DNA of 64,000 nucleotides. Origin: Bin127 sp965203505 (GTDB lineage: Bacteria > Chloroflexota > Dehalococcoidia > Lucifugimonadales > Lucifugimonadaceae). This document shows positions 35,512 to 44,832 of the stretch, piece after piece. Both the position numbers and the translations under genes were made by a program. The stretch covers positions 124,001-188,000 of the forward strand of contig OZ241880.1 of the NCBI GenBank assembly GCA_965203505.1, read 5' to 3'. Position 1 is the stretch's first letter. Each line of letters begins with the position of its first letter. A model generated the notes under the pieces. The model was given only the letters and a program-made list of their open reading frames with translations. It made no database searches and had not been told where the DNA came from.

Positions 35512-36479
35512 GCCACGACCCTGAAGCCCATATTGCCGGTGCTGGAGTCCGGCGTGTTAGACGTGCGCGCACCGACGCGGTATCGGTTGCAGTAGGACTC
35601 GTGGCATAGATACGAACCGCCGCGGATGACTTTGGCTGCGCCGTTCCGTGGTCCGCGCGGATTGTCGCGGGTTACGCGTCTCGCATTCCGGTGGAATGTA
35701 GGAGAAAACCAGTCGGCGCACCACTCCCATACATTTCCGGCGACGTCATAAATACCGAATCCATTGGGTTCGTAGCTGCCAACGGGGGACGTGCCATGGT
35801 GTCCATCATGGAGTGTGTTGGTATTCGGAAATTCACCTTGCCAGATGTTACACATGTGTTTTCCGTCCGGCTCAAGGTCGTCGCCCCATGCGTATGTAGC
35901 TTGATCCAAACCGCCGCGAGCTGCGAATTCCCACTCGGCCTCGGTCGGCAACCTGGTGCCTGTCCAATCGCAATACGCGACCGCGTCGGTCCACGAAATA
36001 TGGGTCACAGGATGGTCCGCGCGATCTTCGATGTCGCTATCCGAACCGTCCGGATGCCGCCAGTCTGCGCCATCTACTCGCCACCACCATTCCGAGCCTT
36101 GGACGACTTGGGACACATGCCGTTCAACTTCCACGGAAACGAAATCTTTGAAAACGAATGACCAGCCGAAACGCTCAGCGTCTGTCAAGTGTCCCGTAGC
36201 CGAGACGAACGCTTCAAACTCGCCGTTAGTCACAAGGTTGGGTGATATAGCGAAAGCGTCAACGATTACTTCGCGTATGGGGCCTTCACCGTCAGCGGGG
36301 AACCTACGGTTGTCCGTACCCATCCGAAACTCGCCGCCGGACAGGCGCATCAATCCTCCGTTGTTCGGATCATTGGTTGTCGAATGTGATGATTGATGAC
36401 CGCGCACGAACGTTGCGTTTTGTGGGTCGATACCTCGGTCTGGCGAGCAACAAGACTGATCTGTGCTATCCATGCTCAT
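35508..36479 (-). CDS. Formylglycine-generating enzyme (sulfatase-maturating)
   Basis: Oxidises the active-site cysteine of sulfatases to formylglycine using oxygen and copper. A protein of about 323 aa with the whole FGE fold: RLSGGEFRMGTD, PVTHISWTDAVAYCDWTGTR, LPTEAEWEFAARGG, GIYDVAGNVWEWCADWF and KVIRGGSYLCHESYCNRYRV, where the CHESYC pair are the copper-binding catalytic cysteines, then GNMGFRVV. The partner sulfatase with a C-x-P-S-R site is encoded at 45324-47018. Start is uncertain (36479, 36473 or further upstream); the first 45 residues are not part of the domain. Confidence 0.94.
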   Translation of the reverse strand: MSMDSTDQSCCSPDRGIDPQNATFVRGHQSSHSTTNDPNNGGLMRLSGGEFRMGTDNRRFPADGEGPIREVIVDAFAISPNLVTNGEFEAFVSATGHLTDAERFGWSFVFKDFVSVEVERHVSQVVQGSEWWWRVDGADWRHPDGSDSDIEDRADHPVTHISWTDAVAYCDWTGTRLPTEAEWEFAARGGLDQATYAWGDDLEPDGKHMCNIWQGEFPNTNTLHDGHHGTSPVGSYEPNGFGIYDVAGNVWEWCADWFSPTFHRNARRVTRDNPRGPRNGAAKVIRGGSYLCHESYCNRYRVGARTSNTPDSSTGNMGFRVVA

Positions 36480-36573
36480 ATCCGCATTGTATTTCTTGCG
36501 GTACAACACAATTTCGACTTCGAAACGCTAACATTCATACCCATCGAAGCAGCAACTTTGCAGACTGATTACC

Positions 36574-37665
36574 ATGAAAACTGACGCAGCCGTCCTCCAC
36601 GCACCGAAGCAACCTCTCTCCGTGGAGACACTGGACATCGCACCGCCGCAAAAAGGCGAGGTGTTGTTGAAGATGGTCGGTGCCGGTATCTGCCACTCGG
36701 ACTACCACTACGTGGACGGTCATCTCACCAACGTCAATCCTCCGATGATCCTCGGACACGAGGGCGCGGGCACAGTCGCAGAGGTAGGCGAGGGGGTGGA
36801 TTGGTTGAAGCCCGGCGACAAGGTGATTCTGTCTCTGGACTCCATGTGTGGACGCTGTCGGAACTGCACCGCCGGCCATCCTTCGCTTTGCGAAACGAAC
36901 TTCAGCTACGGATCTTCGATGCCCGATGGGACGACGCGCTTTTCAAAGGACGGTCAACCCATCAATCACCGTACGCCAACGTTCACTGAGTACACGATGG
37001 CGCCGGAAGACAAGTGTGTTGTGGTGCCCGACGATACCAATCTGGCTGCAGCCAGCCTGATATCGTGTGGCGTGATCACCGGTGTCGGCGCAGTCGTCAA
37101 TCGGGCGAAAGTGCCGACAGGTGCGACGATGGCGGTGTTCGGTTGCGGTGGCGTCGGTCTCAGCGTCGTGCAAGGTGGCAGACTCGCCAACGCGGCACAG
37201 ATCATCGCAGTCGATACCGTGGACTTCAAACTCGAGAAGGCCGAGGAGATGGGAGCTACTCATTTCGTGAATGCGGTGAAGGAGGATCCGGTAGAACGCA
37301 TAATCGAAATCACAGGCGGCGGTGCCGATTACGCATTCGAAGTTGTCGGTCTGCCGGCAATCGCGAAGCAAGCTTTCAACTCCACGAGACCTCTAGGCAC
37401 CACAGTGTTGGTGGGAGTGTTTCCAACCGCCGCCGAGATGTCGGTGGACGGCTGGGAGTTGCTGCGCGGCAGATCGATTCTCGGCAACTGGCACGGCGAT
37501 GGGCGTCCACGTGTCGACTTCTTGTGGCTCCTCGAAATGAATAAGCAAGGCAAGTTGAAACTCGACGAGATGATCACTCGTTATCGGCCGCTAAACGAGA
37601 TCAACGAGGCATTCCACGACATGACGGCTGGCGAAGCTGCGCGGACCGTGCTCACGTTCAACTGA
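36574..37665 (+). CDS. Zinc-dependent alcohol dehydrogenase (class III-like MDR)
   Basis: A 363-aa medium-chain dehydrogenase. ICHSDYHYVDG (Cys38 catalytic zinc, Asp/His), GHEGAG (His at about 62) and the structural-zinc cluster CGRCRNC...C near residues 90-108 are intact, and FGCGGVGLSVVQGG near 188 is the NAD-binding motif. Most similar by pattern to class III/aryl-alcohol dehydrogenases used on alcohols, aldehydes or S-hydroxymethyl thiols. It is divergently oriented from the FGE gene and followed 60 bases later by a sugar isomerase gene, so a short catabolic operon is likely. Confidence 0.93.
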   Translation: MKTDAAVLHAPKQPLSVETLDIAPPQKGEVLLKMVGAGICHSDYHYVDGHLTNVNPPMILGHEGAGTVAEVGEGVDWLKPGDKVILSLDSMCGRCRNCTAGHPSLCETNFSYGSSMPDGTTRFSKDGQPINHRTPTFTEYTMAPEDKCVVVPDDTNLAAASLISCGVITGVGAVVNRAKVPTGATMAVFGCGGVGLSVVQGGRLANAAQIIAVDTVDFKLEKAEEMGATHFVNAVKEDPVERIIEITGGGADYAFEVVGLPAIAKQAFNSTRPLGTTVLVGVFPTAAEMSVDGWELLRGRSILGNWHGDGRPRVDFLWLLEMNKQGKLKLDEMITRYRPLNEINEAFHDMTAGEAARTVLTFN

Positions 37666-37725
37666 AGACTTCGCGAGTTCAAATTCTCTTCATCGATAAG
37701 TTCAGCACCAGCCCGCAACAGCATC

Positions 37726-38532
37726 ATGTCTCTATTCGACCGTATCGGCTTCGATGCCTCCGCCAATCGACTTGAAGGCGCACTCGATTTCGCTGAAGCC
37801 AACGGTTTCTATTTCGTGGACTTCAACGCCGACACCGGGCCTAACCACATGGACACTTGGTCACCGGACAGGATCGCGGACGTTCGAGACAGATGCGAAC
37901 AGACCGGCATCAGCATCGGACTGCACACGCTAAGCGGCGTCAATGTGGCAGAACTCTCGCCCTATGTTTCGAGAGGCGTCGAAAACTACATGCGCGCATC
38001 GGTCGATCTCGCAAACCGGCTTGGTTGCCAGTGGACTACCGTGCATGCGGGCTACCACTTCACTTCAGATCCCGAGGAACGCTTGGCGGCAGCGATCGCG
38101 CGGCTCGACCGGATAACCACATACGCCGCAGATACTGGTCAACGGGTTCTTCTCGAGAATCTCAACTACGAACCGGAACACGCCGAGGTACGCTATCTCG
38201 CACATAACATCGAAGAATGTTCGCGGGTATTCGACGCGATTCCAGCCAACCGACTTGGATGGGCTTTTACGGCAAACCACGCCAATTTGGTGCCGGAAGG
38301 AGTGGACGGCTTTCTCGACGCATTTGGCATCGAACGGATCGGCGAGGTTCGCCTCGCAGACAATAATGGCGATTACGAAGTCCACATGATCCCTGGTCAG
38401 GGCAACATTGATTTCCGGTCATGCCTCAACCGTTTAGAAAACGCCGGGTACCGTGGTCACTATTCGATGGCTTACGGATCACCTGACGACAAGATCGCTT
38501 CACGCAAATACCTCGCCTCATTGGTGGGATAG
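37726..38532 (+). CDS. Sugar phosphate isomerase/epimerase-like TIM barrel
   Basis: A 268-aa protein of the xylose-isomerase-like/AP-endonuclease-2 family. VLLENLNYEPEH near residue 145 carries the metal-binding Glu, HAG at about 107 a barrel His, WAFTANHANLV near 185 the next metal position and VRLADNNGDYEVHMIPGQG near 207-225 the Asp/His strand; GHYSMAYG supplies a last barrel strand. Members isomerise or epimerise keto-sugars or inosose. It is 12 bases upstream of the GGT gene and probably co-transcribed. Confidence 0.88.
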   Translation: MSLFDRIGFDASANRLEGALDFAEANGFYFVDFNADTGPNHMDTWSPDRIADVRDRCEQTGISIGLHTLSGVNVAELSPYVSRGVENYMRASVDLANRLGCQWTTVHAGYHFTSDPEERLAAAIARLDRITTYAADTGQRVLLENLNYEPEHAEVRYLAHNIEECSRVFDAIPANRLGWAFTANHANLVPEGVDGFLDAFGIERIGEVRLADNNGDYEVHMIPGQGNIDFRSCLNRLENAGYRGHYSMAYGSPDDKIASRKYLASLVG

Positions 38533-38544
38533 GAGAAATCAACT

Positions 38545-40230
38545 ATGGCATTGGCAGCACAATCTGGCCCGACTCCACACGGTGAGTCGACACGTCCACC
38601 CGCTACCGGTCGACGGGGGATGGTCGCATCAGGTTCGCAACACGCGACCATTGCAGGATTACAGGCACTACAAGCGGGCGGTAACGCCGTTGATGCAGCG
38701 GTCGCCGTAGCATCAGGATTAAACGTCGCCGAACCATTCATGTCTGGAATGGGTGGTGTAGGCATCGCGCTAGTCCACATCCCACCAACCTCTCCTTTAT
38801 CTAAGGGGGAATTAAAGGGGGTTACCCGAACGATCAACTACTCTGGTCACGCACCCAACGACATTGATCCCTCGGGAATGACGCGTGATGACATGGACTA
38901 TGGTCCGCTCTCAATGCTGGTTCCGGGCAACATCGGCGGGTGGTTGATGATGCACGATGAGTACGGGACGCTGCCACGATCCAAGGTGTTCGAATACGCC
39001 ATCGATTTGGCTGAGAACGGTGTGCCGATGACGCCGCTGATGGCCACAACGATCGCCGACGCGATCGACAAGATCGATGAACTGACCGAAGACGATGCCA
39101 ACCCGCCGCTCGAGTATTTGGCCATCGAAGCTGGCGTTCTACTTCGCCAACAGCAACTCGCTGAAAGCATGAGGCGCGTTGTGGAAGGCGGGATCGTTGA
39201 GTTTTACGAAGGCTCGTTGGGCGACGAGTTATACGAAGGTCAGAAGGCAGTCAATGGAGTTATCAACCGAGAAGAACTCGCAGCGTACAGGCCACGCTGG
39301 GAAGAACCTCTCTCATCGACATATCGCGACTACGAAATCCGCGTGCCGAAACCGAACTCTTCGGCGTTCCAGATGCTCCAAACTCTGAACATCTTGGAAG
39401 GCTACGAACTAGAACCCGGCACCGCATTGACCGAACACTTGATCGTCGAAGCAGTGCTCAAAGCCGCCGACGATCGTGTGCTCTACTCCGGCGATCCGCG
39501 ACACGTCGACATTCCGCTCGACCGTCTCACGTCGAAAGAATACGCGGAAAAGTTGAGGTCGGCGATTTCACTGACCGAATTCAGCGGATTCCCCGCCGAG
39601 CGATGGAACCGTGGCGTCGTCGAAGCTTCATTACCCGGCGTCTGGAATCCCGCAACCGCCGGCGTATCGCCGATGACTACACATTTCGCCACCGCCGATC
39701 AGTGGGGCAACGTGGTCACGGTCACGCAGACACTCGGCGGTGGATTTGGCTCTTGTCACGCGCCTAAAGGCACCGGCGTGTTCATCAACAACATGGGCAA
39801 GTGGTTCGATCTCAACGAAGGGAGTCCGAACGACCTCGCCGGCGGCCGCGCCGTCGACTTCGTCATCGCCCCGTCGCAGATCTACTCAGGAGACGACAGC
39901 ACCTTCATCGCCTCGATCGGTACCCCTGGCAGCTACGGCATCCTGCACACAACGATCCAGATGATCCACCAGTTCTTGGACTGCGAGCACAACATCCAAG
40001 AAGCGATCGAAATGCCTAGATTCCGTTACTACGACACTGGCGCGCTCATGTTCGAAGCTAGATTCGATTCAGAGGTGTTGGAGCAGCTAGCTGCAATGGG
40101 TTACGAGTACGGTCTCCTACCACCCTTCACCAACGCCGTAGGCGGCGCACACGGCATCCATCGCACGCCACACGGGACTTACATGGGCGGAGCGGATCCA
40201 CGGAGAGATGGGTTTGCGTTGGGTTACTGA
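38545..40230 (+). CDS. ggt: Gamma-glutamyltransferase
   Basis: A 561-aa Ntn-hydrolase that cleaves gamma-glutamyl bonds. Family landmarks are MVASGSQHATIAGLQALQAGGNAVD at the start, MGGVGIALV near 72, and PMTTHFATAD, where Thr378 is the predicted autoprocessing nucleophile that begins the small subunit; GGGFGS and GGRAVDF follow. No signal peptide is evident, unlike periplasmic enzymes, so it may be cytosolic or a GGT-like acylase. TAGGAG precedes the ATG. Residues about 82-94 (PTSPLSKGELKGV) are the in-frame translation of a dispersed repeat. Confidence 0.92.
   Translation: MALAAQSGPTPHGESTRPPATGRRGMVASGSQHATIAGLQALQAGGNAVDAAVAVASGLNVAEPFMSGMGGVGIALVHIPPTSPLSKGELKGVTRTINYSGHAPNDIDPSGMTRDDMDYGPLSMLVPGNIGGWLMMHDEYGTLPRSKVFEYAIDLAENGVPMTPLMATTIADAIDKIDELTEDDANPPLEYLAIEAGVLLRQQQLAESMRRVVEGGIVEFYEGSLGDELYEGQKAVNGVINREELAAYRPRWEEPLSSTYRDYEIRVPKPNSSAFQMLQTLNILEGYELEPGTALTEHLIVEAVLKAADDRVLYSGDPRHVDIPLDRLTSKEYAEKLRSAISLTEFSGFPAERWNRGVVEASLPGVWNPATAGVSPMTTHFATADQWGNVVTVTQTLGGGFGSCHAPKGTGVFINNMGKWFDLNEGSPNDLAGGRAVDFVIAPSQIYSGDDSTFIASIGTPGSYGILHTTIQMIHQFLDCEHNIQEAIEMPRFRYYDTGALMFEARFDSEVLEQLAAMGYEYGLLPPFTNAVGGAHGIHRTPHGTYMGGADPRRDGFALGY
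38789..38826. repeat. Dispersed repeat embedded in frame within ggt
   Basis: TCTCCTTTATCTAAGGGGGA followed by ATTAAAGGGGG reads SPLSKGELKG, a protein fragment seen in many unrelated bacterial proteins because it is a repeat translated by chance. It falls in the variable loop after the MGGVGIALV strand and does not break the frame. Confidence 0.75.
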
Positions 40231-40289
40231 ACCGACTTCCGAAGGTTTGTCGATTCACGCGATGGGATGATGGAGCCAAAACTCCAGCC

Positions 40290-41462
40290 TCACCCCAAAA
40301 CCCTAACCGCCCCCCGCTCCTTCGCGATCTTGACCAACTCGGTGCCACTGATCATGGCGATTGGTATGGCGTCTTTGCGGGTGGCTTCCTCGAAAGCGCC
40401 ACGTTGGAATTCGCTGGTCGTGATTATGAGCCCGTGGTCGCCGATGCGCATGCCACCGCGTAGCAGTTGAACGTCCCCGCCATGGACGTCTCGGTGCCAG
40501 TTTAGGGCTTGGATCGAGAACTTGACCTCCATCACGGAAGCTACGGACATGCTGGCGTGAATGTCGAGTTCGCCGGGTCGCAGACGGTTGATGACCTTGA
40601 TGTCCGTCATGCCGAGGCTCGCAAGGAATACGACAATGAACCGCTCGAAGCGTTGATTGGTCAAGGTGTGTACGCGCCTGAGGATCGTGCGATCTTCCTC
40701 TTTCGCGACGGTGGTCTGTGCAGCTTCTTCTATGTCGCGCGACAACCTCGAAGAGACTGTGATTTCGCCTTGTTGATTCGCCTCATTAAACCGCATCGCG
40801 CCGGCTGATTCGGACTCGGATTCGGACGATGAAGCCGAACCGTTCCTGGAGGTTTCGTCACTTGCAGATCCCATGCTTGCGCCATCCGTGAACGCGCTGT
40901 CAGCGGAGTAATAACGTAGGGCGTAGGTGTTGTTGCCGACGCGTACGAATGTGGATTCGCGGCCATGCTGAAGCATGTCCTGGATCAGCTGCGATCGGAC
41001 CTTTGATTCGTCCTCGGATCTGTTGCCGCGCAGAACTCCGGCGGCCTCCAGTACCGTCGTCATCTCGCCGATGCTTAAGGGGCGTTTGGCGCGACTCAGG
41101 ACCTCTTTGGTCGCATCTTGGACCGTCCACATCGCTCGCGCGTTGGCGCGTGCAATCGAAGACGCGATCGTGATCGGGTTGATCGTCGATGCCGCGGTCG
41201 TCGCGATTGACGTGCCGGTTCGAATCGTCTTGTCCAGCATCGACGGCAGTGTGAATCTACCGGAAGGAGTCTTTACGATGCCCGACGATCCCGTCCCATC
41301 CGAGGCGAAGTGTTCAAGTTCGACCTTTACCGATGCATCGTCCAGCGGTTCATTGGCGTCAATCTGGACCCGCGCGGATTTGATCTGCCGAACTATTTCT
41401 GAGGGCGACAACGGCTCCCCGGCGCGTCTCAAAACATCGAAAGCAGCGTCGAGAAGTCGCAT
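40290..41462 (-). CDS. HARE-HTH plus Mrr-type restriction endonuclease-like protein
   Basis: A 390-aa protein. Two winged-helix HARE-HTH-type domains lie at about residues 1-75 (LLDAAFDVLRRAGEPLSPSEI) and 110-185 (ATKEVLSRAKRPLSIGEMTT); then a Ser/Glu-rich linker; then a C-terminal Mrr-like domain from about 270: RRVHTLTNQRFERFIVVFLA, ELDIHASMSVASVMEVKFS (D...ExK), and the helix GDVQLLRGGM with GLIITTSEFQRGAFEEA. HARE-HTH domains are thought to read modified DNA, so this looks like a modification-sensing nuclease. Single gene; GGAG precedes the ATG. Confidence 0.85.
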   Translation of the reverse strand: MRLLDAAFDVLRRAGEPLSPSEIVRQIKSARVQIDANEPLDDASVKVELEHFASDGTGSSGIVKTPSGRFTLPSMLDKTIRTGTSIATTAASTINPITIASSIARANARAMWTVQDATKEVLSRAKRPLSIGEMTTVLEAAGVLRGNRSEDESKVRSQLIQDMLQHGRESTFVRVGNNTYALRYYSADSAFTDGASMGSASDETSRNGSASSSESESESAGAMRFNEANQQGEITVSSRLSRDIEEAAQTTVAKEEDRTILRRVHTLTNQRFERFIVVFLASLGMTDIKVINRLRPGELDIHASMSVASVMEVKFSIQALNWHRDVHGGDVQLLRGGMRIGDHGLIITTSEFQRGAFEEATRKDAIPIAMISGTELVKIAKERGAVRVLG

Positions 41463-41475
41463 ATTGTCTCCGTTC

Positions 41476-43062
41476 CTAGACGGCTTCTCCAGCCAATATT
41501 CCGGTCAATCGCTCGTGATCTACAGCCACCCGTCCATTAACAACTACGAACGGGACCCCCTCTGGGTATTGCTCCGGGTCTTCGAAAGTCGCTCGATCCG
41601 TAATGCGATCAGCGTCGAACACGACGATGTCGGCGAATTTGCCCTCGGCGATCTCGCCGCGATCCTTCAGTCCGAAACGTAGCGCCGCATTCTGGGTCAA
41701 CCGCTGCACCATGAGCTCAAGAGGAATGTTGTGTCGCCGCCGCAACCGGCCGATCATGCGCGGAAAACAACCAAAAGCGCGTGGATGCACCATGCCACCC
41801 GTCGGGATCGCGTCGGACCCCACCATGTAGTCGGGACGTTGCATCAATTCCATGATGTCGGCTTCTACCTGTTGCCACACGCGCACACTCGCAGGCGGAG
41901 CGCCACGGAAACCGCAGTTCAGGCTTTCTTCGAACATCACCGTGCACATCATCTCTTCCACCGTCACGCCCCACTCCTCGGCGACATCGTCGAACAACAT
42001 CCCTTCAAGATGCTTGTTCTTTTCGGATCCGATGTGCGACCAAATATTGCCAGTGGCGCTTCCACGTGACCCGCTGACGATTCCCGAAACGATCTCTTCA
42101 CGGCTCTCTCCGTCGGCTAACAGTTTGAGCATCGATTCAGGTCCGCCCTCGTGGAACCAGCTTGGGAAGAAACTCTGTGGGAAGCTTGAACCCACCGGAT
42201 ATGGATATGTTTCCAGCGTCACATCAACACCGTCGGACTTGGCTCTCTCGACCGGTTCCAAAATCGACTCCAAATCACCAGCGGAATCCGGTTGCGTACG
42301 GTAGTGCTCCAAATGGATCTGCGCGCCCGATCGACGTCCAATCTCCATCGCCTCCTCAACGCCACCACCGGCGAAGCCACGATCGACGTTGTGATTCCTG
42401 AGGTGTATCGACAGCGGACGATCGTATTCCTTGACAACCTTCATGATGTTAACGAGTTCGTCAGTGTCGGAAAAGGAACAGGGATAGTAAGACAACCCTG
42501 TTGAGAAACCACATGCGCCCTGTTCGAAACTCTCACGAATGATCCGTTCAGCGCGGGTCCAGTTGCCCCCGGTCAATGGCTCATCGATCATCCCACCAAC
42601 AGCTTCTAGCCGGACTGGTCCGTGGCCCAAAAACAGAGCAACGTTGCATGACGTTTTGTTGTGATAGTTGGACATCGCCGTAGCGTATGTCGACATGTCC
42701 AGATCTTCAGATGCGTAACCCAAGATGCCGCTCAGATAGTGCATGTACATCAGGTAGTTTTCGCGGGATAGCGGTGCCAGAGTCAATCCGTCGGGTGCGA
42801 CGATCTCGGTAGTGACACCTTGGCGGATACCGCATGCGTGTTGGCCGTCACGAAGCAGAGCCGCGTCGGCGTGAGAGTGCACATCGATGAATCCAGGTGT
42901 AACCACAAGACCGGTGGCATCGATAACTCTGGACGCGGTGGCCGCTGACAGATCGCCGATATCGGTGACACGTTTACCTTGAATTCCGACGTCGGATCGC
43001 ACGCCAAGTGCTCCGGTGCCGTCGTAGACCGTACCGTTGATAATCAACAAGTCGAAATGCAT
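41476..43062 (-). CDS. N-acyl-D-amino-acid deacylase (amidohydrolase)
   Basis: A 528-aa metal-dependent amidohydrolase. The N-terminus FDLLIINGTVYDGTG and VTPGFIDVHSHADAALL (HxH near residue 70) are typical; HLRNH near 220 and QIHLEHYRT near 250 supply further His ligands, and YMVGSDAIPTGG near 420 the catalytic Asp. Converts N-acyl-D-amino acids or N-acylated D-glutamate to free D-amino acids. ATG at 43062 matches the family start; 43077 is an alternative. Ends 14 bases upstream of the start of the HARE-HTH nuclease gene. Confidence 0.93.
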   Translation of the reverse strand: MHFDLLIINGTVYDGTGALGVRSDVGIQGKRVTDIGDLSAATASRVIDATGLVVTPGFIDVHSHADAALLRDGQHACGIRQGVTTEIVAPDGLTLAPLSRENYLMYMHYLSGILGYASEDLDMSTYATAMSNYHNKTSCNVALFLGHGPVRLEAVGGMIDEPLTGGNWTRAERIIRESFEQGACGFSTGLSYYPCSFSDTDELVNIMKVVKEYDRPLSIHLRNHNVDRGFAGGGVEEAMEIGRRSGAQIHLEHYRTQPDSAGDLESILEPVERAKSDGVDVTLETYPYPVGSSFPQSFFPSWFHEGGPESMLKLLADGESREEIVSGIVSGSRGSATGNIWSHIGSEKNKHLEGMLFDDVAEEWGVTVEEMMCTVMFEESLNCGFRGAPPASVRVWQQVEADIMELMQRPDYMVGSDAIPTGGMVHPRAFGCFPRMIGRLRRRHNIPLELMVQRLTQNAALRFGLKDRGEIAEGKFADIVVFDADRITDRATFEDPEQYPEGVPFVVVNGRVAVDHERLTGILAGEAV

Positions 43063-43153
43063 CGGATCGCCATCCAATCGTTGCTACATCGCTTGTTCGC
43101 AGAATATCGTAAATCCAACATTCAAAACTGAATGACGAACCACGTTCGACAGG

Positions 43154-44746
43154 TTACGAGTTAGTGCCGTAGTGATCTCGTTTGGCGAACGTGTTCGCCC
43201 ACGAAGCAGTGCCTTGGAGCGACGAGTCTTTGAAAACTACCGGATGTTGAAGCATCTCTTCTTCTTCGCCGTAGAGTTTGAGCGTGTTGTAGGCACGAAG
43301 GTAGATGCAGTCTTTGTCGAGGATCTCACACTTGCCCGCTCGCGTTCCACCGCACGGCCCGTTACGTTGGTTCTTCACGCATTGCGATTCTGGACATAGC
43401 TCGCCGATGTCTGGCAAAGAGCAGTCGCCGCAGTCACGACAACCGTAGAGGGGGACCTTCATCATCTGCTCAGCGGCGTGCGCGACCTTAGTTGCGACTT
43501 TGCTCTTCTCGATCTGCCTGTAGATCGCCGCGCTGGCATTGAAGGCCGGGGCGTTGTGATCGAACACGAAGTGCTTGCCGAAACGACCGATGCGATACGG
43601 CAAGTCCGGGTGGAATGCACGACGAGTGAACGACGATCGTCTTCCCCGTCGCAGGTCGTATTCCCGGTTCAACTCCGCCGACGCGGTGTTGGCCGCATCG
43701 CCTGGCTCGAACAGGTAGAACTCGTCGGGTTGAGAATATCCGATCTCTGCCGCGGCATCTTCCCAATCGTCTCCCTTGAATTGATCGGCGATGTCCAAAA
43801 TCTGCTCAATGCGTTTGTAGTTCAAACGACCAGACAAATATGCGCCGCTGTATCCGGTGCCTCGCAGTACAGCTATCTGTTTCGCCGCCAATTCGTTGAA
43901 AAAGGATCGTCCTCGATCTTTGGACTTAGCGGCGCGATTGGCTACCTCTACGAGATCTGAATTCACTGCCACGCCGGGGATACCCCAACGTCCAAAGAAG
44001 CGCGCGGCAGGTGCGCTCAACACGTAGATCGACCCCATCACCGGCGGTTTCCGCGCACCATGTTTCCACTCGAGATAGCGGACTAGCTCATGATGCTTGC
44101 GAGCATCGTAGCCGATCTGAGACACGAACCATCCCGCCCCGGTCCGGATCTTCATGTCCATCTTGTAGAGCTGTGTCAGGTACTCGCCCTCGTACAACTT
44201 GAACGGGTTGACTGCTGCGCCGGGATCGAAGTTTGTCCGGCCTAGTTCAGTTTGAGAGCTTCTGCGACCGGGCAGGGTGACGCGCAACCCTCCGTTCATA
44301 AGCCGAATCATCTCGAGAAGACCTACCGAATCGGTGTCGAACACTGGTTGCGCCTGACCGGAAAATCCGTCAACCGGGTAGTCTCCAGATAGACACAGAA
44401 GGTTCTCAAACCCGAGACTGGACAGCGACCAGAGCCGACCTTCGAGCGAGTTGCGGTTGTAGTCCTTGCAGGAGAGATTGATGACGACTTCGATGTCGCG
44501 ATCCAGCAATTCGCGTCCGAGCGTTTCAGGCGTGATGTGGGGATTGCCGCCCGGGTTGTCGGTGAAACAGACCGCGTCGACTCGCCCGCCGTCCGCCGCC
44601 GCCTGCGCCAACTCCAGAGAGTGTTGAGCTCCAGCTTCCATAGCGAGCCCACGAGAAGTCTCAACCTCAATCGCCACCTTGAACCCGTCGCTCAGAAGCG
44701 CCGACATGCCAGACGAAGCAGAAGTTGGTGCATCAACAGGAGCCAT
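43154..44746 (-). CDS. metF: Methylenetetrahydrofolate reductase fused to a MetV-like Cys-rich domain
   Basis: Reduces 5,10-methylene- to 5-methyl-tetrahydrofolate. Residues about 15-310 form the MetF TIM barrel (FKVAIEVETSRG, VDAVCFTDNPGGNPH, LLCLSGDYPV, WFVSQIGYDARKH). Residues about 430-500 are a separate cysteine-rich region, YGCRDCGDCSLPD then CPESQCVKNQRNGPCGG and KCEILDKDC, as in the MTHFR_C/MetV partner of Wood-Ljungdahl-type enzymes that links MetF to electron carriers. At 530 aa it is nearly twice the size of E. coli MetF. ATG at 44746. Divergent from pgpA. Confidence 0.92.
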   Translation of the reverse strand: MAPVDAPTSASSGMSALLSDGFKVAIEVETSRGLAMEAGAQHSLELAQAAADGGRVDAVCFTDNPGGNPHITPETLGRELLDRDIEVVINLSCKDYNRNSLEGRLWSLSSLGFENLLCLSGDYPVDGFSGQAQPVFDTDSVGLLEMIRLMNGGLRVTLPGRRSSQTELGRTNFDPGAAVNPFKLYEGEYLTQLYKMDMKIRTGAGWFVSQIGYDARKHHELVRYLEWKHGARKPPVMGSIYVLSAPAARFFGRWGIPGVAVNSDLVEVANRAAKSKDRGRSFFNELAAKQIAVLRGTGYSGAYLSGRLNYKRIEQILDIADQFKGDDWEDAAAEIGYSQPDEFYLFEPGDAANTASAELNREYDLRRGRRSSFTRRAFHPDLPYRIGRFGKHFVFDHNAPAFNASAAIYRQIEKSKVATKVAHAAEQMMKVPLYGCRDCGDCSLPDIGELCPESQCVKNQRNGPCGGTRAGKCEILDKDCIYLRAYNTLKLYGEEEEMLQHPVVFKDSSLQGTASWANTFAKRDHYGTNS

Positions 44747-44832
44747 CGACCTCAATTATCGCACCCCTGAAACTGCGTTTCCGCAAGCAATAATATTGAA
44801 CTGCTTAGTTCTCGACACCAATTTTGCAACCG

